A stretch of DNA of 17,314 nt from Desulfofustis sp. (GTDB lineage Bacteria; Desulfobacterota; Desulfobulbia; Desulfobulbales; Desulfocapsaceae). Below, in pieces: positions 1 through 10,808 of this stretch. The stretch lies in contig JAUVWB010000005.1 of NCBI GenBank assembly GCA_030604345.1, forward strand, positions 1 through 17,314, in the 5' to 3' direction. Within the stretch, counting starts at the first letter, position 1. Each line of letters starts with the position of its first letter. The translations under genes and the position numbers were made by a program. The notes beneath the pieces are model-generated. The model was not told the DNA's origin. It saw nothing but the letters and a program-made list of their open reading frames with translations, and ran no database searches.

Positions 1-2082
1 GATTTTTCTCATTTAGAAATCAATAAAGTCAAACCAACGACTATTGAAAAACAGCATTCCATTAATGGAAATACCAAGATTCTTCTCATTAATTTGTTTC
101 CCATTGAGCTGTGTGGGAAATCGTTAATTTGTGGGATTGGACAGAACATCACTGCGCACAGCAAAACCAAAAATGAACTAAAATCGACCAATCAATTGTT
201 GTCTTTGTTTATTAAACATTCTCCAATTTATACGTTTATCAAAGAAGTTGATTCATCCGTAAGCAGAACTCTGGTGGCCAGTGAAAATTACCGAGATATG
301 ATCGGAATCTCAGCAGAAGAAATGATCGGAAAAACCATGCAGGAACTTTTTCCCGCTGAGTTTGCTGATAAGATGACCGCAGATGACTGGTCGGTTATTA
401 CAAACGGAAAAAACCTTTGTCTGGACGAGGAATTCAATGGTCGTTACTACACGACCTACAAGTTTCCACTCGAAATCGGAGGGACAAATTTTTTAGCCGG
501 TTATACCATTGACATCACTGATCGAAAGAAGGCTGAAGAAGAATCGCGTCGACGTGGCAATCTGTTACAGCGCATATTTGAAATTTTGCCGATAGGTTTG
601 TGGTTTGTTGATAAGGACGGCAAAATCCTCCGAGGCAACCCTATGGGAATCAAGATCTGGGGAGGAGAGCCACAGGTACCGATGGAGGAGTATGGAGTAT
701 TCAAGGCGTGGCGAATCCCTTCATATGAGCCGGTAGGCCCGGATGACTGGGCATTGACAAAAACCATTCGTGAGGGAGTCATCGTCGTTGATGAATTGTT
801 GGAGATAGAGACTTTTACTGGGCAAAGAAAGAAAATCCTAAATTACACTGCGCCTATTCTCGATGAATCTGGGAAAGTGGATGGCGCAATAGTTGTCAAC
901 TTGGATGTTACCGAACGGCTTCTGCTTGAAGAGAAGTTTCAACAATCACAAAAAATGGAATCGATTGGCCGTTTAGCAGGAGGAGTCGCGCATGATTTCA
1001 ACAACATGCTGAGTGTCATACTCGGTAACGTGGAATTGTTGTTACAAAAGGTCAGTCCGAAAGATGAAATATATGATTATTTGACTGAAATATTCAACGC
1101 AGGAGACCGTTCAAAAGAAATTACCCGTCAACTTTTAGCCTTTGCCCGGAAGCAGACCATTGCTCCTCGCGTCCTCGATGTGAACCAAGCCATACATAAA
1201 TCACTCAGTATGGTTCTTCGGTTGATTGGTGAAAATATAGAAATCAGCTTCATATCGGGTGAAGACATACCTTACGTGAGAATGGACCCGTCTCAAATTG
1301 ATCAAATCCTGATTAATTTATGTGTCAACGCCAGGGATGCAATAGGTAATGTTGGTTGGATAAAAATTGAGACAAAGAAGACGACTTTTGACGATCCCTA
1401 TTGCGTTGAGCACTCTGGTGCTGTGCCGGGAGACTATGTATTGTTGACAGTGAGTGATAATGGTTGTGGTATGTCTGAAAAAACACTCTCCCAAGTATTC
1501 GAGCCATTCTTTACCACCAAAGATCCCGGACAGGGTACTGGTTTGGGTTTGGCAACCGTATACGGCATTGTGCAGCAGAATAACGGCTATATTCAGATTT
1601 ATAGTGAACTGGGCTTCGGCACCACGTGCAACATCTATCTACCGGCGCATCGGGACAAGTCAATTCGAATCGAGGAACGTTCCATAAAGAGCCAAAAGTT
1701 ACTGGGAGGGGAAACCGTTCTTCTCGTGGAAGATGAGCCGATGATTCTAAAATTTTCGAGAAGAGTGCTCGAAGGTCTCGGATACCTCGTCTTGGCCGCC
1801 AGTTCGCCCGGTGAAGCTATCGCGCTGGCTCGAGCGCATTCTGGTGAGATTCATCTCCTCATGACGGACGTAATCATGCCGGAAATGAATGGGCGTGACC
1901 TTGCTCGTAACATTCAATCACTCTATCCGGGGATCACGTGTCTTTTTATGTCTGGGTACACCTCTAATGTCATTGCCCATCATGGCATCATTGACGAAGG
2001 AGTTCATTTTATACAAAAACCGTTTTCGGTAACGGATCTCTCCATCAAGATCCGGAACGCCTTGGATAACGTTTCGGATTGA
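1..2082 (+). CDS. PAS/PAS hybrid histidine kinase with C-terminal receiver (5' end outside window)
   Basis: Hybrid sensor kinase: senses an unknown signal through PAS domains, autophosphorylates a His and passes phosphate to its own receiver. The frame is open from base 1. The first ~55 codons (…[26 protein letters not shown]) look like the end of another PAS/PAC repeat, so the TTG at 94 is unlikely to be the start and the gene enters from the left. Counting from 94: PAS about residues 35-145 (ending in a DITDRKK-type PAC tail), a second PAS about 150-278 (ending [10 protein letters not shown]), a HisKA box GGVAHDFNN with the phospho-His codon at 991-993, N box ([11 protein letters not shown]), G box (DNGCGM), F box (FEPFFTTK) and GTGLGLA, then a receiver from about residue 545 with phospho-Asp at 1867-1869 ([11 protein letters not shown]) and the conserved Lys in QKPF. 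No membrane segment is visible in this part, so it is probably cytosolic. The gene is AT-richer than its neighbours, which may mean later acquisition. It ends with TGA, 100 bases before the next kinase. Confidence 0.9.
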   Translation, partial: DFSHLEINKVKPTTIEKQHSINGNTKILLINLFPIELCGKSLICGIGQNITAHSKTKNELKSTNQLLSLFIKHSPIYTFIKEVDSSVSRTLVASENYRDMIGISAEEMIGKTMQELFPAEFADKMTADDWSVITNGKNLCLDEEFNGRYYTTYKFPLEIGGTNFLAGYTIDITDRKKAEEESRRRGNLLQRIFEILPIGLWFVDKDGKILRGNPMGIKIWGGEPQVPMEEYGVFKAWRIPSYEPVGPDDWALTKTIREGVIVVDELLEIETFTGQRKKILNYTAPILDESGKVDGAIVVNLDVTERLLLEEKFQQSQKMESIGRLAGGVAHDFNNMLSVILGNVELLLQKVSPKDEIYDYLTEIFNAGDRSKEITRQLLAFARKQTIAPRVLDVNQAIHKSLSMVLRLIGENIEISFISGEDIPYVRMDPSQIDQILINLCVNARDAIGNVGWIKIETKKTTFDDPYCVEHSGAVPGDYVLLTVSDNGCGMSEKTLSQVFEPFFTTKDPGQGTGLGLATVYGIVQQNNGYIQIYSELGFGTTCNIYLPAHRDKSIRIEERSIKSQKLLGGETVLLVEDEPMILKFSRRVLEGLGYLVLAASSPGEAIALARAHSGEIHLLMTDVIMPEMNGRDLARNIQSLYPGITCLFMSGYTSNVIAHHGIIDEGVHFIQKPFSVTDLSIKIRNALDNVSD

Positions 2083-2182
2083 GGATGTGCGGGGACTACG
2101 ATAGCGAGCGGTACGGAGAGCTTGTTGAGCCCCGCCAGGCTATGAGTGGGAACAGTTTCGTGAGCTTATCGATCGGAGCCTG

Positions 2183-4045
2183 ATGGACGAACGCCGGAAA
2201 AAAATGTGGAGCAGTTCGCTGCGACCGAAGTTGTCCCTACTGTTTCTGGCGCTCACCCTGGTACCGTTGCTGATCTTCGGTTATCTGGCCCACCTCTATG
2301 CCGAGCAGATCCTGGTGCAGTTGGTGGAGCGCCAACTCGATCAGGTGGCGAAAGACAAGGCGTCGCTCCTTTCCGGTTGGCTCGAGGAGCGGCGTACCGA
2401 CATGTCAATGGTGGCGGAAACTTCCCTGGTCCGCTCCCTGGCGCCTGCTGAGATCGAACCCTATCTGGATCTGATCAGGAAAAAATTCACCGTTTACCAG
2501 GAACTGGTCGTCGTCTCTGCGGACGGGGCGATCGTTGCCGCCAGTCCCGCCCTGACCACGGCGCCGTCACCGGCGTCTGGCATCCCCCCTGGGTCTCGTG
2601 GGGAAATGTTCGTGTCGGACATCACCCATGTGCCTGATGCAGGGGAATCGTCGTTTCTCATTGGTGTTCCCGTCCCGGGTCCCGGCGATACGGTGGCCGG
2701 TATGGTGTATGGGCGGGTGGGCACCGAGAAGATCATCCACTCCATTCTCTCGGTCTCCCTCGGCACTACCGGAGAATGTTATCTGGTGGATGGGGAGGGT
2801 CGGTTCCTGGCCCATCGGGAGCCGCACCGGATTCTTACGGAAAATATCTCTCAATCGGCGAGTTTCCAGAATATCTTCGCCAAAACCGACCGGACCGGCG
2901 CCTATCTCGATTATCGTGGCGTGGAGGTTCTGGGAACGGCACTCAAGGTTGGTGATACGGATTGGTATATCGTGGTGGAGCAGGATCGGGCCGAGGCGTT
3001 TGCCGCTGTCGACAAACTCAAGGGGCTGCTCTTCCTGGCCGTGTTGGTCTGCATCCTCAGCGCGCTGGCGCTTACCGTGGTGATCAGCTCCCATATCGTT
3101 GCCCCGATCAGAAGACTGAGCCGCTACGCGGAACGGATCGTCGATTCCCGGTTCGACGAACCGGTCGCGGCCAGCGGTCGCAGCGATGAGATCGGGACGC
3201 TCTACCATGCGGTGACCGATATGGCAACCAGGCTGAAGGAGCGCCATCAGGTGCTCGAAGAGCAAGTCGGGCAACGGGAAGCGGAGTTGAAGGAGACCGA
3301 TTTGATGCTGCGTGAGACTCGCCTGGTGGCGCAGCGATCGGAGAAGTATGCGGCCATGGGCCGAATGGGAGCGGCCATCGCCCATGAGATCCGCACCCCG
3401 TTGACCTCCATTAAGCTCTTTCTCGAATCGGTTCAGTCGGAACTTGCCATTTCTGCTGAATTCGAGGAAGATTTCACCATTGCCATGAACCAGATCGGTC
3501 GGATCGAGGCGACGATCAACCGCTTTCTCGATTTTTCCAAGCCGCAGGATCTGGTTTTTTCCGATATTGATGTGAATGCTCTGCTGGCCGATCTGCTGGC
3601 CATGGTCCGGCCCCAGATCAATCGCCAGGAGTGCGCCTTGCGCAGCTTTCTCGGAGAACGGCTGCCGCTCGTCCTGGGCGATCGACGTTTGCTGGCCGAG
3701 GCACTGATCAACCTGCTGGTCAACGCCCTTGATGCCATGCCGGCGCACGGTACCCTGTCCGTATCGGCGGCGGCGGATCGTTTTGTTGTCGATGGCCGGG
3801 AGGTTGCCTGCGTCAGAATCGACATCGGTGATACCGGGCAGGGCATCAGTGATGACCAGCTGTCCAGGATCTTCGAACCGTTTTTCACCACCAAGCCGAC
3901 CGGGACCGGACTGGGGCTGCCGTTAGTGTTGAACACGATCCGCAACCACGGCGGTGATATCCGGGTGGCCAGCACGTGCGGACAAGGCACGGTTTTTTCA
4001 CTGTATCTCCCGGGGAAGGGAAACCTCACCGGGACGGGAGCATGA
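2183..4045 (+). CDS. Membrane sensor histidine kinase (Cache-HAMP-HisKA-HATPase), partner of the sigma-54 regulator downstream
   Basis: Inner-membrane two-component kinase of the AtoS/ZraS/NtrB class, 620 aa. TM1 at about residues 14-34 (LSLLFLALTLVPLLIFGYL) is followed by a roughly 240-residue periplasmic part that looks like a dCache-type sensor. TM2 lies at about 280-303, then come HAMP (about 304-355), a coiled stretch, HisKA with AHEIRTPL (phospho-His 401, codon 3383-3385), N box INLLVNALDAMP, G1 DTGQGIS, F box [17 protein letters not shown]. The ATG at 2183 has GGAG 4 bases upstream; an ATG at 2204 in the same frame is an alternative. The stop TGA overlaps the start codon of the response regulator, implying translational coupling and a cognate pair. 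Ligand unknown. Family is clear from motifs; the pairing is inferred from the overlap. Confidence 0.93.
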   Translation: MDERRKKMWSSSLRPKLSLLFLALTLVPLLIFGYLAHLYAEQILVQLVERQLDQVAKDKASLLSGWLEERRTDMSMVAETSLVRSLAPAEIEPYLDLIRKKFTVYQELVVVSADGAIVAASPALTTAPSPASGIPPGSRGEMFVSDITHVPDAGESSFLIGVPVPGPGDTVAGMVYGRVGTEKIIHSILSVSLGTTGECYLVDGEGRFLAHREPHRILTENISQSASFQNIFAKTDRTGAYLDYRGVEVLGTALKVGDTDWYIVVEQDRAEAFAAVDKLKGLLFLAVLVCILSALALTVVISSHIVAPIRRLSRYAERIVDSRFDEPVAASGRSDEIGTLYHAVTDMATRLKERHQVLEEQVGQREAELKETDLMLRETRLVAQRSEKYAAMGRMGAAIAHEIRTPLTSIKLFLESVQSELAISAEFEEDFTIAMNQIGRIEATINRFLDFSKPQDLVFSDIDVNALLADLLAMVRPQINRQECALRSFLGERLPLVLGDRRLLAEALINLLVNALDAMPAHGTLSVSAAADRFVVDGREVACVRIDIGDTGQGISDDQLSRIFEPFFTTKPTGTGLGLPLVLNTIRNHGGDIRVASTCGQGTVFSLYLPGKGNLTGTGA

Positions 4046-5484
4046 TGGAAAAGGTTGTAGTGATCGATGACGATGACGGCCTGCTGCACTTTCTCAGCAG
4101 GTTTTTCCAGCGCAAGCATTTTGCCGTCACCGCCTGCAGAAACGCGCGCGAGGCTGTCGAAGCCATTTCCCGCGAGACCTTCGATCTGATCATGCTCGAT
4201 TACAAGATGCCGGAGATCAACGGTCTGGACGCGCTGGTGCAGATCAAGGAAATATAGCGCAAGACCCCGGTCATCCTGATGACCGCCTACGGCACCATGG
4301 ATCTTGCCATCGAAGCGATGAAACGCGGCGCTTATGACTATCTGGTCAAACCGTTCGATCAAAAGGATCTGACCAGAATCGTCGGGGAAGCGTTGACGGT
4401 CAACCGGCAAATGAAGGAGGCGGTCGGCCTGCCGGCCGTCGATACGGCTCAATTGTCACCCGCCGCTGGCCGAACGCCCCTGCAGATTGTCGGCAACAGC
4501 CGGAAGATGCAGGAAATCTTCAAGCTGATCGGGCAGGTGGCGGAAAAGGATGTGGCGGTTTTCATTACCGGTGAAAGCGGCACGGGCAAGGAGTTGGCGG
4601 CCCGGGCCATCTACCACCATAGCCGACGAACCGACCAACCGTTTATCGCCGTCAATTGTGCGGCGGTGCCGGAGGGATTGTTCGAGAGTGAACTCTTCGG
4701 ACATGAGCGCGGCGCCTTCACCGGAGCGGACCGGACCGTCATCGGCAAGATCGAGCGGTGTGACGGCGGCACGCTGTTCCTCGACGAAATAACCGAGCTG
4801 TCACTGCCGCTTCAGGCCAAGCTGCTGCGTGCCATCCAGGAGCGGGAGATCGAACGGGTCGGCGGCAACCGGTCCATCCCGGTGGACGTGCGAATCCTCG
4901 CTGCCACCAACCGCGATATCGACAGGGAGGTGGAGGCGGGCCGTTTCCGCGAAGACCTCTATTGGCGGCTCAAGGTCATTTCCCTGCATCTCCCGCCGTT
5001 GCGGGAACGATCCGAAGACATTCCCGCCCTCATCGATTACTTTCTCGACCGCTTCTGTCGGGAGTATCAGCGCAGCAGATGTCTCCTCGGGGAAGGGACG
5101 CTGCACAAGCTGCGCTGCTACTCCTGGCCGGGCAATGTACGTGAGCTGGAAAACTGGGTCCGGCGGGGGGTGTTGTTGTCGGCCGGGCCGGTCATCGACG
5201 AGAAGGAGTTGCCGCTCCCGGCAACCGATGCTGAACCCGGTTCCCGGAATCAGGGCCGCGATCAGCTCCTGGAACGACTGCGCTATGAGTTGGAGCGTAT
5301 CGCTCCTGAACTGCTCCGCCTGGCCGAGCCGGATGTGCGTGACCGGATCATCGAAGCGGTTGACGAGGTGCTGCTGGAGGCAGCGCTGCGGCAAAGTGAG
5401 GGTAACCAGGTCCGAGCCTCGAAGCTGCTCGGCATCAGTAGGAACACCCTGCGCCAGCGCTTGAAGAAGATGCAGGAGCGGTAA
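4042..5484 (+). pseudogene. Sigma-54-dependent response regulator (AtoC/ZraR/NtrC type), interrupted by in-frame TAG
   Basis: Receiver - AAA+ - Fis-type HTH activator that would drive a -24/-12 promoter when phosphorylated by the kinase overlapping its start. The start is ATG 4042 or 4045 (GGGAG at 4036-4040 fits 4045 better). The receiver has an acidic pocket (VIDDDD) and phospho-Asp in LIMLDYKMPE (codon 4198-4200). At 4255-4257 an in-frame TAG follows VQIKEI. The same frame resumes at once as RKTPVILMTAYGTMD with the conserved receiver Lys (LVKPFD), so nothing is lost except one codon. The AAA+ part is complete: Walker A GESGTGKE, GAFTGA sigma-54 contact loop, Walker B GTLFLDEI, R-finger region, then a C-terminal HTH (NQVRASKLLGISRNTLRQRL). 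The downstream piece could only restart at ATG 4279, which has no good ribosome site and would lack the phospho-Asp. Options: nonsense mutation (CAG to TAG is one step), sequencing error, or amber readthrough. Confidence 0.85.
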
Positions 5485-5537
5485 GGGGCGTACCCGGTTT
5501 GTAGACTCGTATCAGCAGCCAGTGCGATCTGTTCATT

Positions 5538-5570
5538 TTCTGCACAGCAGGACCGTGCTGTTGTGCAGAA
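5538..5570. repeat. 13-bp inverted repeat, candidate enhancer (activator) site or RNA hairpin
   Basis: Arms 5538-5550 and 5558-5570 (TTCTGCACAGCAG / CTGTTGTGCAGAA) pair over 13 bp with a single G-T wobble, around a 7-base loop. No T-run follows on either strand, so a Rho-independent terminator is less likely. Its place upstream of a sigma-54 promoter and directly after a sigma-54 activator gene suggests an upstream activator site. This is inference. Confidence 0.55.
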
Positions 5571-5738
5571 TGCGAGCATTGGTGCGCACCTATCCCCGTC
5601 CGTCACCCGTTCAACCTCGCCCTGTTCACACCGAACGGTTCTAATGTGACCTCTCTTCCGCCCGGCTAAACCCACCCCGGAGCTCGCCGGAGCATCCTCC
5701 CATCACCTGCGGAAAAAAACGGCCGCTTCCTGGAATTC

Positions 5739-5755
5739 AGGTACGACCCTTGCTT
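5739..5755 (+). promoter_or_regulatory. Sigma-54 (-24/-12) promoter for the 192-aa gene and gdhA
   Basis: AGGTACG-N4-TTGCT against the consensus TGGCACG-N4-TTGCW: GG at 5740-5741 and GC at 5752-5753 are exactly 10 bases apart. Transcription would begin near 5765, leaving a leader of roughly 57 bases before the ATG at 5822. The obvious activator candidate is the interrupted sigma-54 regulator just upstream. Confidence 0.65.
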
Positions 5756-5821
5756 GGACGAACGCGAACGAAGCGGCACAGGTTCCGCTTGCTCGGCTGA
5801 TTCAACCCAAGGAGGTTTCTC

Positions 5822-7797
<1,976 letters not shown>

Positions 7798-7861
7798 CCG
7801 TCTGGCCCGACGAGCCGACGGGTCGTATCTCCTGACAGCAAGGGGCTGGTCCCGGGCAGTG

Positions 7862-7893
7862 GGGTTCGGTGCGGCGTGTATCGGCCCGAACCC
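7862..7893. terminator. Possible bidirectional terminator hairpin between convergent genes
   Basis: GGGTTCGG (7862-7869) pairs with CCGAACCC (7886-7893), 8 bp around a 16-base loop, in the 124-base gap between gdhA (plus) and the 881-aa gene (minus). A short T-run (CTCTTTTG) lies about 15 bases further on the plus strand, so it is not a textbook terminator. Location is the main support. Confidence 0.35.
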
Positions 7894-7921
7894 ACCGGGG
7901 CCTGCCTCTTTTGTATCTGGT

Positions 7922-10567
7922 TCACGGGCTGCTTGCGGGATCGGGTTGCGGCTCGTCGATGCTGGCCGTGGCGGCTCCGGACAGATAGCATACGACTTGC
8001 TGTGATGCCACATCGGAGTGGATCACCAGGCCGGCATCCCGCACGTCCAGCACGTGCACGACCTCTGCCAGAGGGCCGTCGGCGGGGCTGAGGGCCGGCA
8101 GCAGGTTGGGCTGGTCGAAAAACCAGCGGCGGTTGAACAGGACATCCGCCTGTTCCGGATAGATGGCCAGGTAAAAGATGCCGGTCTCGATGAGGTCGTG
8201 GAAAAAGTGGGTGCCGAACGACAGATCGGGGATCAGGCTGCCGTCCCGATAGCTGATCTCGGCCAGGGCGGAGATATGATTGATCTCGGCGAAGTGGACG
8301 GGCACGCCCATCGCCGGGGTGTGTGTTCCCCAGCGGCCCGGCCCGAGCAGCAAGGTTGGAGCCGTGTCCTTGTTGACGATGCTGCGGTTCAGTCGACCGA
8401 TGAGGCGGGCCACCCCGTATTTCTCCGAGAGCGTCAGCCGGGTGTAGCGCTCGGGGTCGACGAAGATCACCAGCTCGATCGGCTGCAGGATACTGCCTCC
8501 CATGAAGTGGCCTTCCATACGAAGAAGGAGGGAGGTTTCGGGAAGCGATGCGGGCAGGGGACTGCCGTCTCCCAGGCCGATGGTTTGAAACGGCCGGCAT
8601 TGCAGCAGGTTGATCTGGAAGTCTCCCGCCTTGTTGAAGTTGACCGTGAATTCAACGTCCACCGGGTGACGGTAGACCTCTTTGAGCCGTTCCAGCAGTG
8701 AGCGCATCACCTCGATGAACGGGGTTGTCGTCAGAAACGGATCGAAGGTCAGGACCCGTTGATCTCTCGCCGGCAGCCCCAGGTCCCGCAAAGCATCCAT
8801 AGCCTCGGTGTCGCGGACGGTCAACAGCTCGACCGCGGCGGTGACACCATGGTCGAGCATGTTTTCAAACGGCTCGCTTTCGATGCGGTTTTCCTGGAGG
8901 TTCAGCACATCGACGAAGTGCTGGGAAAAGCGCCGGATATCCTTCATACCGGAAAGGGGTTTGACGAGCGGGTCGTCGAGGGCGATGATTCGCGGATAAT
9001 CGTTTTCCACCCGATCCACCGCCCGGGTCCCCAGGCCATGGACCAGGCGGATCATGCCCGCCTTCGGATCCATCCCTTTTTTCCAGACGAACGGGTTGTG
9101 GGAGAGACCCACGCCGGCCATTTCCGGAAAGTAATAATACTTGCGGTACGCCCCGGATACCCGTTGCACCAGCAGGGCCATCTGTTCGTCCATCCGGTCG
9201 AGGCCCCGTTGCCGTCGATAGGCGAGGGCGTCCTCATTCATGGTGCTGGCAAAAATCTGACGGACCGCCTGTTCAAACGCTTCGTACCGTTGTTCCGGCG
9301 GTCCCTGGTTGACGCAGAAACAGCTGTCGTACTTGCCGGCGAAGGCACTGCCGAAGGCGTCCTCGAGCAGGCTGGAGGAACGGACGATAATCGGCGACTG
9401 GCCGAAGTATTCGAGCATCAGCTGGAACTGTTCGGTGATTTCCTCGGGGAATCGTCCTGCCAACAACCGTTCTTTGAGTTCAGCCGCCCGATCGAAATAC
9501 CCCTCCCGAGTCTTGTGCGCCATGAACAGCTTCCACCAGCCATTCTGGACGATGTAGCTGTAAAAGACGTCGGAGCCGATGTAGAAGGAATCATGATGCT
9601 CGAGGAGGTCCTGCCAGCGGCGGCTCTGGTCTTCGGCAAGGATCTTGCGGGCCAGCAGCATGCCTACGGATTTGCTGCCGATGAACCCGGTACCGATCAA
9701 CCGCACCTTGATCTGCAGGAAGTCGTCCAGCGTCATATGTTCCCGGATCAGCGCCAGGATTTTCTTGTTGCGCGTCATCAGCACCCGGCTGAGCTGCTCC
9801 ACCATGTCCCGCTTTTCCTCTTCCGGGGCCTTCGACTCATTGAGGCTTCTGGCCCGGATGAAGAGGTGATCCCAATAATCCAGATGCCGGTGGGCGACCC
9901 GGGTCTTGTGGCGGGAGAGATGGGTGAAAATCGCCGACGCGTCGACGCTGTTGATCACCGGTTGCAGGCTGTCTTTCCGCTTGATATGCGGAAAAAACAT
10001 GGTGGGGGAATAACGGTGCAGGACCTTGATGGGATGGATGCAGATCCGGCCCCGGTAGTTGTAGACGTCGATGAGGACCTGGGTGATTTCGCGGATGCGG
10101 GCGATGGCCTTGAACGAGTGGCGATCCCGGAGAATGGCGAAGTAGGCGATGGTGTTCAGTTCGTACAGGTACGGGCAGGTGATGGAAAAGAAATCGCCGA
10201 TCATCAGGTCGGTGGCCCAGACGTGCAGCAAATCGGACAACGAGTCGAACACGTAGAAGGCGTCCCTGCCCTCGTCGGTAATGATGGTATGGACCTGCGA
10301 TGAAAATGATTCGAACCCCTGCTCCACGTCGAGCTTGTGGATGGTGATCCGGTCACTGCGTCCTTCAACGAGGGGGAGGTGGCGGGCGAAGCGGAGATAG
10401 ACCACCCGCTCGTTGTCGGCCAGGGCGTTGTTGACGAACGAGGTGACCAGCCGCTGATAATCGTCGATGGCGTCCACCTGCCAGACCACATTATCCCCGC
10501 GACGCAGGTGATCGATGATCAGGTCGAGGCTTTTCCAGCCGGTGCTGACGGAAGCATGCGTTGCCAT
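7922..10567 (-). CDS. PEP synthase-like ATP-grasp protein with degenerate RecA/KaiC-like N-terminus (881 aa)
   Basis: Large cytosolic protein. Residues 1 to about 190 (STGWKSLDLIIDHLRRGDNVVWQVD… VVYLRFARH… DAFYVFDSLSDL) follow the layout of a RecA/KaiC-type domain, but the Walker A P-loop is absent. Residues about 300-660 are a PPDK/PEP-synthase N-terminal ATP-grasp domain: FIGSKSVGMLLARKIL, the nucleotide signature IIVRSSSLLEDAFGSAFAGK (near 395-415), and the closing VEFTVN…INLLQCRPFQT. The final about 200 residues carry LLLGPGRWGTHTP, GVPVHFAEIN and PDLSFGTHFFHDL, a conserved-looking tail I cannot name. Neither the phosphohistidine swivel motif (TxGGxTSHA type) nor a PEP-binding barrel is present, so it is not a complete PEP synthase or PPDK. 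The start ATG at 10567 has GAGGA about 7 bases upstream. It is convergent with gdhA and downstream of norR on the same strand. Role unknown. Confidence 0.88.
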   Translation of the reverse strand: MATHASVSTGWKSLDLIIDHLRRGDNVVWQVDAIDDYQRLVTSFVNNALADNERVVYLRFARHLPLVEGRSDRITIHKLDVEQGFESFSSQVHTIITDEGRDAFYVFDSLSDLLHVWATDLMIGDFFSITCPYLYELNTIAYFAILRDRHSFKAIARIREITQVLIDVYNYRGRICIHPIKVLHRYSPTMFFPHIKRKDSLQPVINSVDASAIFTHLSRHKTRVAHRHLDYWDHLFIRARSLNESKAPEEEKRDMVEQLSRVLMTRNKKILALIREHMTLDDFLQIKVRLIGTGFIGSKSVGMLLARKILAEDQSRRWQDLLEHHDSFYIGSDVFYSYIVQNGWWKLFMAHKTREGYFDRAAELKERLLAGRFPEEITEQFQLMLEYFGQSPIIVRSSSLLEDAFGSAFAGKYDSCFCVNQGPPEQRYEAFEQAVRQIFASTMNEDALAYRRQRGLDRMDEQMALLVQRVSGAYRKYYYFPEMAGVGLSHNPFVWKKGMDPKAGMIRLVHGLGTRAVDRVENDYPRIIALDDPLVKPLSGMKDIRRFSQHFVDVLNLQENRIESEPFENMLDHGVTAAVELLTVRDTEAMDALRDLGLPARDQRVLTFDPFLTTTPFIEVMRSLLERLKEVYRHPVDVEFTVNFNKAGDFQINLLQCRPFQTIGLGDGSPLPASLPETSLLLRMEGHFMGGSILQPIELVIFVDPERYTRLTLSEKYGVARLIGRLNRSIVNKDTAPTLLLGPGRWGTHTPAMGVPVHFAEINHISALAEISYRDGSLIPDLSFGTHFFHDLIETGIFYLAIYPEQADVLFNRRWFFDQPNLLPALSPADGPLAEVVHVLDVRDAGLVIHSDVASQQVVCYLSGAATASIDEPQPDPASSP

Positions 10568-10787
10568 GGCAGTCCTCTTTCCGTTTTGGTGTTTACGCCT
10601 TCTGCTCCGTAAGAGCTGAGCCGCACCTTCGCTGTTTGGCTGCGCCCCGCCTGTACGTTCATGTCGCCAGCGCTCGTATCCTGATCGCCGGGCTACCGCA
10701 AGGTTGCCGATGATGTGGCCGGCGGACGGAACTGAATCGAACGGCTCGGGAGCCTCAGGAAGAAACCGATACCGCTACCTCCAGAGT

Positions 10788-10805
10788 GTCCCCGTGAGGG
10801 GGGAC
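10788..10805 (-). terminator. Weak hairpin downstream of norR
   Basis: GTCCCC / GGGGAC arms (6 bp, loop of 6) lie just past the norR stop. There is no T-run on the minus strand. It may slow or end norR transcription. The rest of 10568-10787 shows no gene and no promoter I would defend. Confidence 0.3.
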
Positions 10806-10808
10806 CGG

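Larger units (their letters stand above)
5485..5821 (+). other. 337-base intergenic region: inverted repeats and a -24/-12 promoter, no gene
   Basis: No convincing coding sequence on either strand. The minus-strand open frames here run on into the antisense of the flanking genes. In order it holds a 13-bp inverted repeat (5538-5570), a perfect palindrome GGTGCGCACC (5581-5590), and a sigma-54 promoter (5739-5755). A short hairpin AAGCGG-N8-CCGCTT follows the promoter at about 5771-5790. There is no U-tract terminator after the response regulator. The arrangement, dyads 170-200 bases upstream of a -24/-12 element, is what enhancer sites for an AAA+ activator look like. Confidence 0.6.

Noticed and set aside
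2567..3748. 393-aa minus-strand frame across the membrane kinase
   Set aside because: Shadow of a kinase with all expected motifs; also overlaps a second shadow frame at 3433-4452.
5538..5570. 13-bp repeat as a Rho-independent terminator
   Set aside because: No T-run on either strand; kept instead as a possible binding site.
8759..10303. 514-aa open frame on the plus strand opposite the PEP-synthase-like gene
   Set aside because: Antisense shadow; no ribosome site and no family motif.
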